DNA of 64,000 nt from Allopusillimonas sp008369125 (GCF_008369125.1 NZ_VOAY01000001.1:1178001-1242000), one strand, 5' to 3'; positions 33,325 through 42,641 are shown, counted from the first letter of the stretch. Made by a program: numbers and translations. The notes: a model not told the origin generated them from the sequence alone.

Positions 33325-34317
33325 TTATTCCACACTGATCTTGGCGCGATCTATGACATCACCCCAAACCTTAATTTCTGACACGACAAAGTCATTAAAT
33401 TGCTCGCGTGTGCCGTCATAGGTTGTCAGGCCGCGTTCGGCAAAATCCTTCTTGACTTGCTCTTTTGCAAAAACGCGCTTCAAGGCGTCGCTCAGTATTG
33501 CCACTTTTTCAGCGTCAACACCAGCAGGCACAAACACGCCAAACCAGAGTGATGCATCAAAGTCTTTAACGCCTAGCTCTTCCATCGTTTTAACGTCAGG
33601 CAACGCTGAAGAGCGATTTTTCGTGGTGACGGCAATCGGCCGGACGCGGCCCGAATTAATGTTCTGCAGTGCCGTGGGCAGTGGCTCCAGAAGAAAATCA
33701 ATCTGGCCACCAATCAAGTCTGTCATGGCTGGCGCACCGCCGCGATACGGCACATGCGTCCATTTTGCGCCGGTGCGCAGTTTAAGCATTTCGGTTTGGA
33801 TGTGGTGGCTGGTTCCCGCGCCGGCCGAACCATAATTAAGATGGGCAGAATCCTGCTTGCCGGCGTTAATTAATTGATCTAAATCCTTCCATTTTGATTT
33901 TTCGCCAACCACAAGCACACTGGCCGCTGAAGCAATGCCACCTATGGCCTGAAGATCTTTCGTCGGTGAATACGTAAGGTTTTTATACAAATTGGGCGCG
34001 ACGGCGATCGTGCTGCTGGCTCCAAGAAGAATCGTATAGCCATCAGGCTCGCTTCCAGCGGCCAGGGCTGTGCCAATGGTGCCCCCGGCGCCGGTGCGGT
34101 TATCAACGATAACGGTGGTGTTCAGTTCTTTTTCCAACTGGGCAGCGGTTAGGCGCCCGACCACATCATTAATGCCCCCGGCGGGAAACGGCACAATCAT
34201 TTTTATAGGCCGGTCTGGCCAGGCTTGCGCAGCCGTTGCCATGCCGATCAGTGCAAACGTGACGCTGCCCGTCAAAAAATGGCGAAAACCTTTTCGAAAA
34301 TTACTTCGCTGGATCAT
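33325..34317 (-). CDS. Bug-family (TctC-like) periplasmic binding protein
   Basis: 330 aa. The signal peptide ends near residue 32 (GMATAAQAWPDRP). Motifs: PIKMIVPFPAGGINDVVGRL, VDNRTGAGGTIGTALAAGSE, PDGYTILLGAS and WTHVPYRGGAPAMTDLIGGQ. AAAGGAGA precedes the ATG. It is divergent from a GcvA-like LysR gene (34497) and may serve the amidohydrolase / dehydrogenase operon behind it. Confidence 0.9.
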   Translation of the reverse strand: MIQRSNFRKGFRHFLTGSVTFALIGMATAAQAWPDRPIKMIVPFPAGGINDVVGRLTAAQLEKELNTTVIVDNRTGAGGTIGTALAAGSEPDGYTILLGASSTIAVAPNLYKNLTYSPTKDLQAIGGIASAASVLVVGEKSKWKDLDQLINAGKQDSAHLNYGSAGAGTSHHIQTEMLKLRTGAKWTHVPYRGGAPAMTDLIGGQIDFLLEPLPTALQNINSGRVRPIAVTTKNRSSALPDVKTMEELGVKDFDASLWFGVFVPAGVDAEKVAILSDALKRVFAKEQVKKDFAERGLTTYDGTREQFNDFVVSEIKVWGDVIDRAKISVE

Positions 34318-34496
34318 TGGTGTCTCCTTTTGTTTTCATTGAACGTGCGCAACCCGTTTGCTTTTACGTGTTGTGGCGTGTTTTGCACACATGGTCCCAA
34401 TCTTAGTGACGTAGTGACGCAGGTACAAACGATTTAATATCCTCGCTTTATGAGATAAACTAATGAGTCCATTTAAAGGCGGTTTACCACTCGCGT

Positions 34497-35459
34497 ATGA
34501 CTCAAAGGCTTCCACCCCTGCTGGCCGCACGTTATTTTGAAGCAGTCGCCAAGCACCTTTCCTTTACAAAGGCCGCCGAAGAGTTGCACTTAACGCAAGG
34601 CGCACTCAGTCTTCAGGTTCGCAAGCTTGAAGAATTTCTGGGCACCGCCCTGTTCGTGCGTCACGCCCGCAACATAGAGCTTACCGAGCATGGTCGTAGT
34701 TTTTATCATGCGTGCCGCACTTTGCTCGACGGTTTTGAAAAAGCCGTTGACGACATTAAACGCCCAAACCATCTTCAAACATTAACCGTCAGTACCATTC
34801 CTACCATTGGCATACTCTGGTTAATGCCGCGATTATCCTCGTTTACATCGCAACAACCAGACATTGAGGTGCGCGTGGTGTCTGACATACGCACCGTTGA
34901 CATGCATGCCGATAACATCGATGTTGCGATACGTGTAGGTAAGCTGCCCGGCAAGCGTTACCCTGCAAAGGCCCCCGCCGTAGACCTTGTCTTGCTTGAA
35001 GACTGGACCGACATCGAAGCTGACCTGCTGTGGCCAGACGTTATGGTACCGGTTGCATCAAAGCAATGGTATGCCGCGCAGCCACCTATTACGCAACTGG
35101 CAGACTTTGCCTCGTCACGCCTTATACATACTGCCAGCCGGGCCAACGCATGGCACGACTGGCTGAGCGCTGGCGGTGCTCATTACACTGACAACGGCGA
35201 CAAACTTGAGTACGGGCATTTCTACATTGCGCTTGGTGCGGCCCTAGAAAACAAAGGGATCGCGCTCATTCCAGACGTATTGCTGCATAACTACCCTGGC
35301 AGAAACGAATTAACCGTGATATTGCCCGATGGCGTTAAGCCCGTTCCAAGTGCGGGTGACTATTACCTGCTAACGCAAACCAAGTCACGAAAATCAGCAG
35401 CCATTCAAAAATTTCGCCAATGGGTGCTGGCCGAAGCAGCAGAAACACTGCGCTATTAG
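34497..35459 (+). CDS. LysR-family regulator, GcvA-like
   Basis: 320 aa. The helix-turn-helix region LSFTKAAEELHLTQGALSLQ and VRKLEEFLGTALFVRHARN is at residues 18-62, and the start MTQRLPPLLAARYFEAVAKH is typical of the GcvA subgroup. The effector domain follows. It lies between a divergent Bug gene and a co-directional aspartate dehydrogenase / hydrolase / GhrA operon, which it probably activates. Effector unknown. Confidence 0.9.
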   Translation: MTQRLPPLLAARYFEAVAKHLSFTKAAEELHLTQGALSLQVRKLEEFLGTALFVRHARNIELTEHGRSFYHACRTLLDGFEKAVDDIKRPNHLQTLTVSTIPTIGILWLMPRLSSFTSQQPDIEVRVVSDIRTVDMHADNIDVAIRVGKLPGKRYPAKAPAVDLVLLEDWTDIEADLLWPDVMVPVASKQWYAAQPPITQLADFASSRLIHTASRANAWHDWLSAGGAHYTDNGDKLEYGHFYIALGAALENKGIALIPDVLLHNYPGRNELTVILPDGVKPVPSAGDYYLLTQTKSRKSAAIQKFRQWVLAEAAETLRY

Positions 35460-35573
35460 CTGTACTAATGCCTTAGTTGATCATAAATCGTTTGTTTGTT
35501 CCATCCGGGTTTCCTAGAATGCATTTCAATACCTTCAAGGTTGAATGAATTTTTAGAAACAGGAACTCGGCAA

Positions 35574-36380
35574 ATGCGAAAGACAAGAATAGGTGTTGCA
35601 GGCTTCGGTGCGATTGGTCGTTCAATCGCTGAACATATAGCACAGGGCATTGAAGGCATTGAGCTGACTGTGGTTGGGGTCAGAAACCCCGATGCGCCGC
35701 CCGAGTTTGACTGGGGCAGTCAAGGCGCGCCGCGGTTCACAACGCTGGACAACATGGAGCCATACTGCGACATCGTAATCGAATGTGCGCCCGCGCCACT
35801 GCTTACCGTTATCGCAGAGCCCTTCCTGAAAGCCGGAAAAAAAGTCATCACCCTGAGTAGCAGTGCGCTATTGCTGCAACCCGCATTAATAGAACTGGCA
35901 CGTCAGCACCACGGCCAGCTACTGGTACCATCGGGTGCCATTCTTGGCCTTGACGCCATTCTGGCTACCGCCGAAGGTACAGTTGAATCCGTCAAGATTG
36001 TGTCGCGCAAGCCCTTGAAAGGCTTCTTAGGGGCGCCCTACCTTGAGAAAAACAATATCGATGTGTTAAGCCTAAAAGAACCCACCATGATTTTTTCAGG
36101 TTCGGCACGCGAGGTTGCGATTGGCTTCCCGGCTAACCTGAATGTGGCCGTAAGTGTGGCGCTTGCCGGTATTGGCCCAGACAAAACAAGCCTTGAAGTG
36201 TGGGCAGACCCCACAATAAATCACAACACCCATCGAATAGAAGTTGTATCTGATTCTGCCTTGCTGACCATGCAAATTCAGAACGTTCCCACCAATAACC
36301 CGAAAACCGGGCGCATAACGGCGCAAAGCGTTATTGCCATGTTGCGCAAGCTTCACGCCCCGCTAAGCGTTGGCACCTAA
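35574..36380 (+). CDS. nadX: L-aspartate dehydrogenase family protein
   Basis: 268 aa NAD(P)-dependent dehydrogenase of the NadX/DUF108 type, which converts aspartate to iminoaspartate or a related amino acid. The Rossmann start is TRIGVAGFGAIGRSIAEHIA, with VIECAPAPLL, LLVPSGAILGLDAILATAEG and the catalytic His in PTINHNTHRIEV. The frame is open to 35496, but AGGAACTCGG precedes the ATG at 35574. It heads an operon with a cysteine hydrolase and GhrA, so a catabolic role on an amino-acid-like compound is more likely than NAD synthesis. Confidence 0.82.
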   Translation: MRKTRIGVAGFGAIGRSIAEHIAQGIEGIELTVVGVRNPDAPPEFDWGSQGAPRFTTLDNMEPYCDIVIECAPAPLLTVIAEPFLKAGKKVITLSSSALLLQPALIELARQHHGQLLVPSGAILGLDAILATAEGTVESVKIVSRKPLKGFLGAPYLEKNNIDVLSLKEPTMIFSGSAREVAIGFPANLNVAVSVALAGIGPDKTSLEVWADPTINHNTHRIEVVSDSALLTMQIQNVPTNNPKTGRITAQSVIAMLRKLHAPLSVGT

Positions 36381-36425
36381 GGCGCGCAACGCAAGTATGC
36401 GGGCTGCATCAACACTGAGGCAAAC

Positions 36426-37145
36426 ATGTCAACCTTTTCTGTAAACCGGTCACACCAGCAAACTCTGCCCGCCGGCATAAGCGCTGGCATGCCCCTGGCA
36501 TTAACACTGGAAGAACAGCTTGTTCGACAAAAAAGCGCCCTGCTGGTCATTGATATGCAGAACGATTTTGTGTCCGAGCAAGGCCTGCTGGCCCGGCGCG
36601 GGCTTGATCTTATGCCTCAACGTCAGGTTATTGATAACATTAACCGCCTTGTGCGCGTTGCCCGCGAGGCCGGGGTTCTGGTGATATGGGTTCAGACCAG
36701 CCACAGTTTTGCCGAAGCACTTTCTAATTACCTGTCAGTGCATTTGCGCAATCTGCCGCGTGAACGCTGGGTACACGACGAGTTATTGGTGAGCGAAGGA
36801 TCAGAAGGTGCCCAATGGCACGAAAGCATAATTTCACGACTGCCCGACGAACCACTGCTCACTAAAAACATGTATTCGGCGTTTAGAGGCACGTCTTTAA
36901 CGCAAATACTGGATGCGCATCAGGTACGCAGTCTTGTCCTGGCGGGTGTTAACACCGACGTCTGCATCCATAGCACCGCTACTGACGCATTTTTCGATGG
37001 GTATTATCCCGTCTTATGCGAAGATGCCTGTGCCACCTCGACCCGGGAAACCCATGAGGCCATCCTTCGCACGCATCGCACCTTTTATGGACTAACAGCG
37101 ACGCTGTCTGACATAGAAAAGCTATGGGCTGCAACGCCACAGTAG
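36426..37145 (+). CDS. isochorismatase-family cysteine hydrolase
   Basis: 239 aa. The catalytic triad is clear: Asp43 (LLVIDMQNDF), Lys147 (LLTKNMYSAF) and Cys180 (AGVNTDVCIHST), which in this family serves amidases such as N-carbamoylsarcosine and biuret hydrolases. An N-terminal extension of about 35 residues precedes the core. It is second in an operon between aspartate dehydrogenase and GhrA. Amide or ureido cleavage is likely; the substrate is unknown. Confidence 0.85.
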   Translation: MSTFSVNRSHQQTLPAGISAGMPLALTLEEQLVRQKSALLVIDMQNDFVSEQGLLARRGLDLMPQRQVIDNINRLVRVAREAGVLVIWVQTSHSFAEALSNYLSVHLRNLPRERWVHDELLVSEGSEGAQWHESIISRLPDEPLLTKNMYSAFRGTSLTQILDAHQVRSLVLAGVNTDVCIHSTATDAFFDGYYPVLCEDACATSTRETHEAILRTHRTFYGLTATLSDIEKLWAATPQ

Positions 37146-37239
37146 CACCGAACAATTTAAACAGACATGTGGTCTGAGCCTGCTTGCGCTTCGACCCTGT
37201 AAATACGCCCCGCCCCGCCCGTAACTAGAAGGTACCACC

Positions 37240-38172
37240 ATGCAAATACTTTTCGCTTCGTCACACAGCCATGATCCCGACGTATGGATCAACCCACTGC
37301 GAAAGGCTTTGCCTTATCTTGAGTTCGTGCAATGGGACGAGAACGGCGACAGCATTAACGCAGAGCTGGCCATTGTGTGGAACCCGCCAACGCAAATTTT
37401 TGAGCGTGAAAAAAACCTGCGGGCAGTGTTTAACCTGGGAGCTGGCGTTGACGCCATATTGCAGCGCCCGGGCTTAACCGACAAGGTCGCCATATATCGT
37501 CTGGAAGACGCCGGCATGGCGGTTCAGATGGCCGAGTACGCCACCTGGGCGCTACTGCGCGCCTCACGTAACTTTGATGCCTATCAGCAGCAGCAACAAC
37601 AGAAAAATTGGCAACGCCTGCCCGACATCCAACGTGATGCGTGGCCCGTAGGCGTGCTGGGGCTAGGCGTAATGGGAAGCCGCGTGGCTCAAACCCTTGC
37701 CGGGTTTGATTACCCCGTTGCTGGATGGTCGCGTAGCGCCAAACAGCTGGATGGCGTGGAAACCTGGGCGGGCGACGAGCAGTTTTCAGGCTTTTTGTCG
37801 CGCACGCGAGTGCTCATCAACACATTGCCGCTAACCTCAGAAACGCATTCAATATTGTGTCGTAAAACCTTCGAACAACTGCTGCCCGGCGCCTGCATCA
37901 TAAACATGGGTCGCGGCGAGCACCTTGTCGAGCAAGACTTGCTGGCCATGCTGGATGAAGGCCACATCCAGCAGGCCACCCTCGATGTGTTTGCCCAAGA
38001 GCCCTTACCCGCCGACCATCCATTCTGGGCTCACCCCGGTGTCACAGTAACGCCCCATATGTCGGCAGCCAGCCTGCGCGATGTCACCATCCGCCAGACA
38101 GCAGAAAAAGTACGCGCATTCATAGCGGGTGAGCCGGTGTCGGGGCTGGTGGAGCGCAACCGGGGCTATTAA
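37240..38172 (+). CDS. ghrA: glyoxylate/hydroxypyruvate reductase A
   Basis: 310 aa NAD(P)H-dependent reductase of glyoxylate and hydroxypyruvate. The GhrA pattern is NLGAGVDAILQRPGL, a Gln-run (QQQQQQ) in the interdomain helix, Rossmann GVLGLGVMGSRVA, and the catalytic residues in NMGRGEHLVE (Arg), FAQEPLP (Glu) and VTPHMSAAS (His). It is third gene after nadX and the hydrolase. Together they suggest a route producing a 2-oxo acid from a nitrogenous compound. Confidence 0.85.
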   Translation: MQILFASSHSHDPDVWINPLRKALPYLEFVQWDENGDSINAELAIVWNPPTQIFEREKNLRAVFNLGAGVDAILQRPGLTDKVAIYRLEDAGMAVQMAEYATWALLRASRNFDAYQQQQQQKNWQRLPDIQRDAWPVGVLGLGVMGSRVAQTLAGFDYPVAGWSRSAKQLDGVETWAGDEQFSGFLSRTRVLINTLPLTSETHSILCRKTFEQLLPGACIINMGRGEHLVEQDLLAMLDEGHIQQATLDVFAQEPLPADHPFWAHPGVTVTPHMSAASLRDVTIRQTAEKVRAFIAGEPVSGLVERNRGY

Positions 38173-38195
38173 CTGATAATAGTGACCGCCCCTTG

Positions 38196-38228
38196 CCAAA
38201 TAGTCACCACCCACTCGTGACTATTTGG
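38196..38228. terminator. bidirectional terminator-like hairpin
   Basis: CCAAATAGTCAC (38196-38207) pairs perfectly over 12 bases with GTGACTATTTGG (38217-38228) around a 9-base loop. It lies between the convergent ghrA and vapC genes and could end both transcripts. No T-tract follows. Confidence 0.6.
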
Positions 38229-38283
38229 TCGGACCTGCAGGCCCGCATTCGTGCTTCAGATACCAGGCCGCTGTGCCTAGACC

Positions 38284-38706
38284 TTAGGCATCCTCCCACG
38301 GATTGATAACGTCCAGACCAGCACTGCGGAAGGGCTTTACGTCGCGGGTTGCAACGATAAATCTGTTGACCTGAGCCACAGCCGCAATCAGTGCATCAGC
38401 GGTCTGGATGACACTACCGGCCTGTCGAGCCGTGGCCGTCAGCTCGGCATAGGCGTTCGTGCAAGCCATATCAAACGGCAGCACTCGGCCAGCGAACATC
38501 GGTAGCACACGCTTTTCAATGTGTTCATGCAGCGTCTGCCGCCGCTTACCGGACGGCATCAACGCAACACCAGCACGCAGCTCGGCTACGGTCATTGCCG
38601 ACAGATACAGTGTTTCGATCGGCTGCGCGTCGATCCAGTCACTGACACGCGCAATAGGGGATGGTCGCAGCGGCTCTGAAATGACATTCGTATCCAGCAA
38701 AATCAT
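38284..38706 (-). CDS. vapC: VapC/FitB-type PIN-domain toxin
   Basis: 140 aa endoribonuclease toxin. PIN acidic residues: Asp5 in MILLDTNVISEPLRP, Glu in TVAELRAGV, Asp in TADALIAAVAQ and the final Asp in VATRDVKPFRSAGL. The FitB subgroup is indicated by the DTNVISE start and the NPW ending. Its ATG overlaps the antitoxin stop by one base. It would cleave tRNA or other RNA when released. Confidence 0.92.
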   Translation of the reverse strand: MILLDTNVISEPLRPSPIARVSDWIDAQPIETLYLSAMTVAELRAGVALMPSGKRRQTLHEHIEKRVLPMFAGRVLPFDMACTNAYAELTATARQAGSVIQTADALIAAVAQVNRFIVATRDVKPFRSAGLDVINPWEDA

Positions 38707-38960
38707 TATTCAAAACTCGCTGCACGAGCCGGAGTTTGATCGCGTACGCTTTCGAAAATGGCAAATTCTTCTTCGGTCAATTTGACCTTGCGGCCAATCT
38801 CGGTCAGCAGCGAACCCAGCTTTACACGGCCCTCCGGTCTTACGGCGGACTCAAGAATGTCACGCATTTCTGCCTCGATGCTGCGGCCATGTTGAGCGGC
38901 CCGAACGCGGATGGCACGATGTACCTCTTCAGGTACATTTCTTACAGTAACTGATCGCAT
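38706..38960 (-). CDS. vapB: VapB/FitA-type ribbon-helix-helix antitoxin
   Basis: 84 aa. The N-terminal ribbon-helix-helix reads MRSVTVRNVPEEVHRAIRVR followed by AAQHGRSIEAEMRDILESAV, the FitA signature. The C-terminal part (residues 48-84) would bind and block the PIN toxin. First gene of the pair, overlapping vapC. Autoregulation of the operon is usual. Confidence 0.92.
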   Translation of the reverse strand: MRSVTVRNVPEEVHRAIRVRAAQHGRSIEAEMRDILESAVRPEGRVKLGSLLTEIGRKVKLTEEEFAIFESVRDQTPARAASFE

Positions 38961-39171
38961 TCAAAACACCCTTTTGATTGAGATTAAAACAATTTTAGTC
39001 TCTGCAATCATTTCGAACAAGTGCTCACCGCGCAGACGCTGTCAATGGCCATTAATTCTTTCGCCCTTGGTCAGCAGAATTGCCCCCCCCTTCTTTGCTA
39101 ACTGGATGCTTTCTGCTTCATATCGTCAAACCTCGCGTAAGAACTTGCACGCAGCATGTTGGTGACTGTTC

Positions 39172-39242
39172 TGTCCGAAATTTGACTATATACTTCGGAC
39201 AAACTTGCCTTCTGTCGGAAAAAGATATACAAATATCGGACA
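39172..39242. promoter_or_regulatory. TCGGACA repeats upstream of the AbiEi-like gene
   Basis: TGTCCGAA at 39172-39179 and TTCGGACA at 39194-39201 are exact inverted copies, and ATCGGACA recurs at 39235-39242, ten bases before the start at 39253. The spacing covers the expected promoter. AbiEi-type antitoxins repress their own promoter through inverted repeats, so these are likely its operators. Confidence 0.55.
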
Positions 39243-39252
39243 AAGGTGCTCT

Positions 39253-39894
39253 ATGAACGATATGAAAACTCAGATCAAGGCCCACATCGACATGGCCACT
39301 CCTAGCCAAGTTTGGGTACCAACTGATTTCACCCATCTTGGCAGCCGCGACTCCGTGGACAAAGCGCTGCAACGCCTTGTCACGAGTGGCCAGCTTCGAC
39401 GTATCGACCGTGGCCTGTATGACCGCGCCAAGTTGAACAGCCTGACCAAGAAAGCTTCGACACCGGACTACCGAGCGGTTGTGGATGCAATCGCCCGCCG
39501 CGACCAGTTGCGCTTGCTGGTCGACGGCATGACCGCCGCAAACGACCTTGGCCTGACCGATGCCGTGCCCGCCCATGTCACAATTCACACCGACACGCGC
39601 CGGCGCAGCATACAGCTCGACAAGCTCACAATCAAATTCAAAGTAACGGCCCCAAGCCGCTTGTATTGGGCGGGCCGACCGGCGATGCGCGTCGTGCAGG
39701 CTCTGCATTGGCTCAAGGACACTTTGCCTGCAGACAAACCACGTATCGTCAAGCGGTTTTCATTGCTGGTGAATGACCCCACTCAGGGCGATGCCATCCG
39801 CCAGGATCTGCTGAACGGCTTCAACACATTGCCGGCGTGGATGCAAGCTGTCGTACGCGAACTGCCTGGACGCGAACCCAAACCATTGCACTAA
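39253..39894 (+). CDS. AbiEi-like antitoxin / transcriptional regulator (DUF6088 type)
   Basis: 213 aa. The N-terminal winged helix (VWVPTDFTHLGSRDSVDKAL, RLVTSGQLRRIDRGLYDRAK) and the following domain resemble AbiEi-type antitoxins of type IV systems, normally paired with a nucleotidyltransferase toxin. AAAGGTG lies before the ATG at 39253. No toxin gene follows; instead a Fic gene starts 174 bases later. A short in-frame stretch after the stop, AIGDVLQAITDVELRLNPFN at 39898-39957, may be the tail of a deleted partner. So either an orphan antitoxin or a regulator of fic. Confidence 0.65.
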   Translation: MNDMKTQIKAHIDMATPSQVWVPTDFTHLGSRDSVDKALQRLVTSGQLRRIDRGLYDRAKLNSLTKKASTPDYRAVVDAIARRDQLRLLVDGMTAANDLGLTDAVPAHVTIHTDTRRRSIQLDKLTIKFKVTAPSRLYWAGRPAMRVVQALHWLKDTLPADKPRIVKRFSLLVNDPTQGDAIRQDLLNGFNTLPAWMQAVVRELPGREPKPLH

Positions 39895-40068
39895 TAAGGC
39901 TATCGGCGACGTGCTGCAAGCCATTACTGACGTGGAGCTGCGCCTCAACCCTTTCAACCGGGGATGATATTTCACTGAATCTCTGCAAATCCCCAACGAT
40001 GGGCCTCCCCACGAGTCCCCCTAGATTCAAAGTTTGACAACAAAACAAAGGCGCCACATAATCACCGC

Positions 40069-41196
40069 ATGAATTACGGTGAATACATCTGGCAATCCCC
40101 GCACTGGCCTAACTGGCAATATGATCTGGCTGCTCTGGCCGAGCCCTTGGCAGCGGTTAGCCGTGCCCAGGGGCTACTATTCGGTCGCTTGGCAGACGTC
40201 GGCATGGCCTTGCGTGACGAAGCCAGCCTGTCTGCCCTCACCCAAGACGTCGTCCAAACCAGCGCCATCGAAGGTGAAACGCTAAATGTAGCCTCTGTTC
40301 GATCCTCAGTCGCTCGTCGCCTGGGCGTAGACAACGGTGCTCTGGCCCCTGCAGATCGTCATGTAGAAGGCGTAGTAGATATGGTGCTGGACGCAACCAG
40401 CAATGCGACCGCCCCACTCACTACTAAGCGTCTGTTTGGCTGGCACGCCGCCTTATTCCCAACAGGCTACTCTGGCATAAGCCGCATTCACGTCGGTACG
40501 TGGCGTGACGACTCCACCGGCCCAATGCAAGTGCTTTCAGGCCCAATTGGCCGTCAAAAAATACACTTTGAAGCACCACCAGCCAGCCGCCTGCCCGCCG
40601 AGATGGATCGCTTCCTGGCCTGGCTGAATAACACCCACGCCACAGAGCCCGCCCTGCTGCGTGCGGGCTTGGGCCACTTATGGTTCGTCACATTACACCC
40701 GTTTGATGACGGCAATGGCCGAGTTGCCCGCGCCATAGGCGACCTACTCCTGACACGGGCTGACGGAAGCACGCAGCGGTTCTATAGCCTTTCTGCGCAA
40801 ATTCAGCGAGACCGCAAAGCCTATTACGACATGCTTGAACGCACCCAAAAGCGTGGCATGGATGTGACTGGCTGGCTGGAATGGTTTTTGGCAACGTTGC
40901 AAAAAACTGTCGAATACGCACACGGCACCCTCGATCAAGTGCTGGCCAAGACAAAGTTCTGGCAACGGGCTGCGACCATCCCCATGAATGAACGCCAAAT
41001 CAAGGTGCTGAACCGGCTGCTGGACGGGTTTGAAGGCAAACTAACGACGAGAAAATGGGCAGCGATCGCCAAGTGCTCGCAAGACACAGCGCTTCGGGAC
41101 ATTACCGAGTTGGTACAGTACGAAGTGCTTCAGAAAACTGCAGCGGGTGGTCGAAGCACCCACTACGAAGTACGCCATTATGGTTTTGAAGGCTGA
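40069..41196 (+). CDS. Fic-family AMP-transferase (fido domain)
   Basis: 375 aa. It has an N-terminal DUF4172-like domain and the inhibitory helix motif (S/T)xxxE(G/N) as T64-S-A-I-E68-G69, then the catalytic loop HPFDDGNGRVAR at residues 210-221 with all conserved residues. A C-terminal winged-helix-like part follows (KWAAIAKCSQDTALRDITEL). It adds AMP to a target protein; the intact inhibitory Glu points to self-regulation (class II). It stands downstream of an AbiEi-like gene. Target unknown. Confidence 0.93.
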   Translation: MNYGEYIWQSPHWPNWQYDLAALAEPLAAVSRAQGLLFGRLADVGMALRDEASLSALTQDVVQTSAIEGETLNVASVRSSVARRLGVDNGALAPADRHVEGVVDMVLDATSNATAPLTTKRLFGWHAALFPTGYSGISRIHVGTWRDDSTGPMQVLSGPIGRQKIHFEAPPASRLPAEMDRFLAWLNNTHATEPALLRAGLGHLWFVTLHPFDDGNGRVARAIGDLLLTRADGSTQRFYSLSAQIQRDRKAYYDMLERTQKRGMDVTGWLEWFLATLQKTVEYAHGTLDQVLAKTKFWQRAATIPMNERQIKVLNRLLDGFEGKLTTRKWAAIAKCSQDTALRDITELVQYEVLQKTAAGGRSTHYEVRHYGFEG

Positions 41197-41289
41197 AAAT
41201 GCCCCAGCACAAATGAGAACCGACGCGTACACAAAGTGCAGAGGCGTCGGGCATATTGGGGGTAATTTTACGGTATGGCTTGCCTGCAA

Positions 41290-42510
41290 TCAAGCACGAT
41301 ACCGCTCAATCATCTCCACAGTTCGCTCTGCAGCACGCACCGCATTGCCATGATCCTGCGAAAAATTAAACCGTATGCTTGACTCAGAGTGCGGGCTAAA
41401 CTCGGTGCCGGGCGTCACAATAACCCCAGCCTGCAAACGCAGCGCGCGAACAAATTCCAGCCCCGATATCGTTAGCTTAGGCAGCTGCGGAAACAGATAA
41501 CTACCCGCCTGGGGTGTACGCGCCTGCAGGCCTTCTGCGCCGCGCAGTACTTCAAGCATGTCATCGCGTATGGCCTGGTGCTTGCGGGTGCGGTCTAGCA
41601 TCCAGCCTTGGGGTTCTGCAAACCACGTTTTTAGCACGGCCTGGTTATACCCAGCGGCGCGCAACGCCACGATGGCCTGCAGTTTTTCCATGCGGCTAAT
41701 AATCTTGGGCGAACCAAAGGCAACACCTACCCGATACCCACTCATGGATTCTGTTTTTGAAGGGCCAATAATAGTGACGATGTCAGCGTCGCCCATATCC
41801 ATGGCGCGTAAGTGCGTATATTGTTGACCATCATATAAAAGGCGTGAATAAAGCTGGTCAACAATCACGGTTACCGAATACCGGGCCGCCAGCTGGGCAA
41901 TGCTGGCAATTTCTTGCGCCGAATACACCACACCGGCGGGGTTATTGGGATTAGAAAAAATAAATACTTCGGTACCGTTTTTAAACGCGGCTTCCAGCAC
42001 ATTTAAATCAATGCCCGACCCCGATTCAGTACCCAGATAATCCATAGGCACGGGTACCAGCTCACCCTCAAAAAACTCAACCAGCTTACGGTTGGCAAAA
42101 TAATCAGGCTGAACAATGGCTACCTTGGTGCCACGTGCGATGGTACTGGCTGCCGCCAAAAACAGCGCACCTTGTGTGCCCGAAGTAATAATTAGATCTT
42201 CATCACCCGCAACAGGCGCTTTGGTAAAGTCAGCCAGCTTTGCGGCCAGATCTTGGCGGATCTCCAGGCTACCGCGATATTCGGTATACGCCTGCGCAGC
42301 ACCGCGCTTAACGCCATCGGCGAACACGTCAAAAGAGCCAGGTATTGGCGTAAATGCATCCACATCGCCATGAGAAAAGTCCACCACGGGGCCTTCCAGA
42401 TTATCGCCCTTCAAAGCCGGCGCATCCTCAGCATTATTCTGGCGCACTTCTTGGCCAGGCGCATTGTCAGTGCCCAATTTTCTGAATTTTTCGGTAAGCA
42501 GATCCATCAC
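41290..42510 (-). CDS. PLP-dependent aminotransferase, class I/II
   Basis: 406 aa fold-type I aminotransferase. Motifs: ITSGTQGALFLAAASTIARG, FSNPNNPAGVVYSAQE, Asp in TVIVDQLYSRLLYDG and the PLP-binding Lys in IIGPSKTESMSGYRVG, with the carboxylate Arg in SSIRFNFS. It is divergent from a LysR regulator (42642), its probable controller. Two ATGs are adjacent at the start. Substrate unknown; an amino acid or a C-S lyase-like reaction is possible. Confidence 0.88.
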   Translation of the reverse strand: MMDLLTEKFRKLGTDNAPGQEVRQNNAEDAPALKGDNLEGPVVDFSHGDVDAFTPIPGSFDVFADGVKRGAAQAYTEYRGSLEIRQDLAAKLADFTKAPVAGDEDLIITSGTQGALFLAAASTIARGTKVAIVQPDYFANRKLVEFFEGELVPVPMDYLGTESGSGIDLNVLEAAFKNGTEVFIFSNPNNPAGVVYSAQEIASIAQLAARYSVTVIVDQLYSRLLYDGQQYTHLRAMDMGDADIVTIIGPSKTESMSGYRVGVAFGSPKIISRMEKLQAIVALRAAGYNQAVLKTWFAEPQGWMLDRTRKHQAIRDDMLEVLRGAEGLQARTPQAGSYLFPQLPKLTISGLEFVRALRLQAGVIVTPGTEFSPHSESSIRFNFSQDHGNAVRAAERTVEMIERYRA

Positions 42511-42641
42511 TATTCCTTATAAGTCTCATCAAAGCCAAAACAAGTAGCCCAGCGGCCTTCGCAAGAGCCCAGTGTCGCATCAACACTGAACGAAATAAAG
42601 CTACAATAAATGATGCAACTCATTATTTATTCTGATCAGTC

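Noticed and set aside
39118..39708. 196-codon minus-strand frame opposite the AbiEi-like gene
   Set aside because: Composition and lack of motifs show it is an antisense shadow of the AbiEi-like coding sequence.
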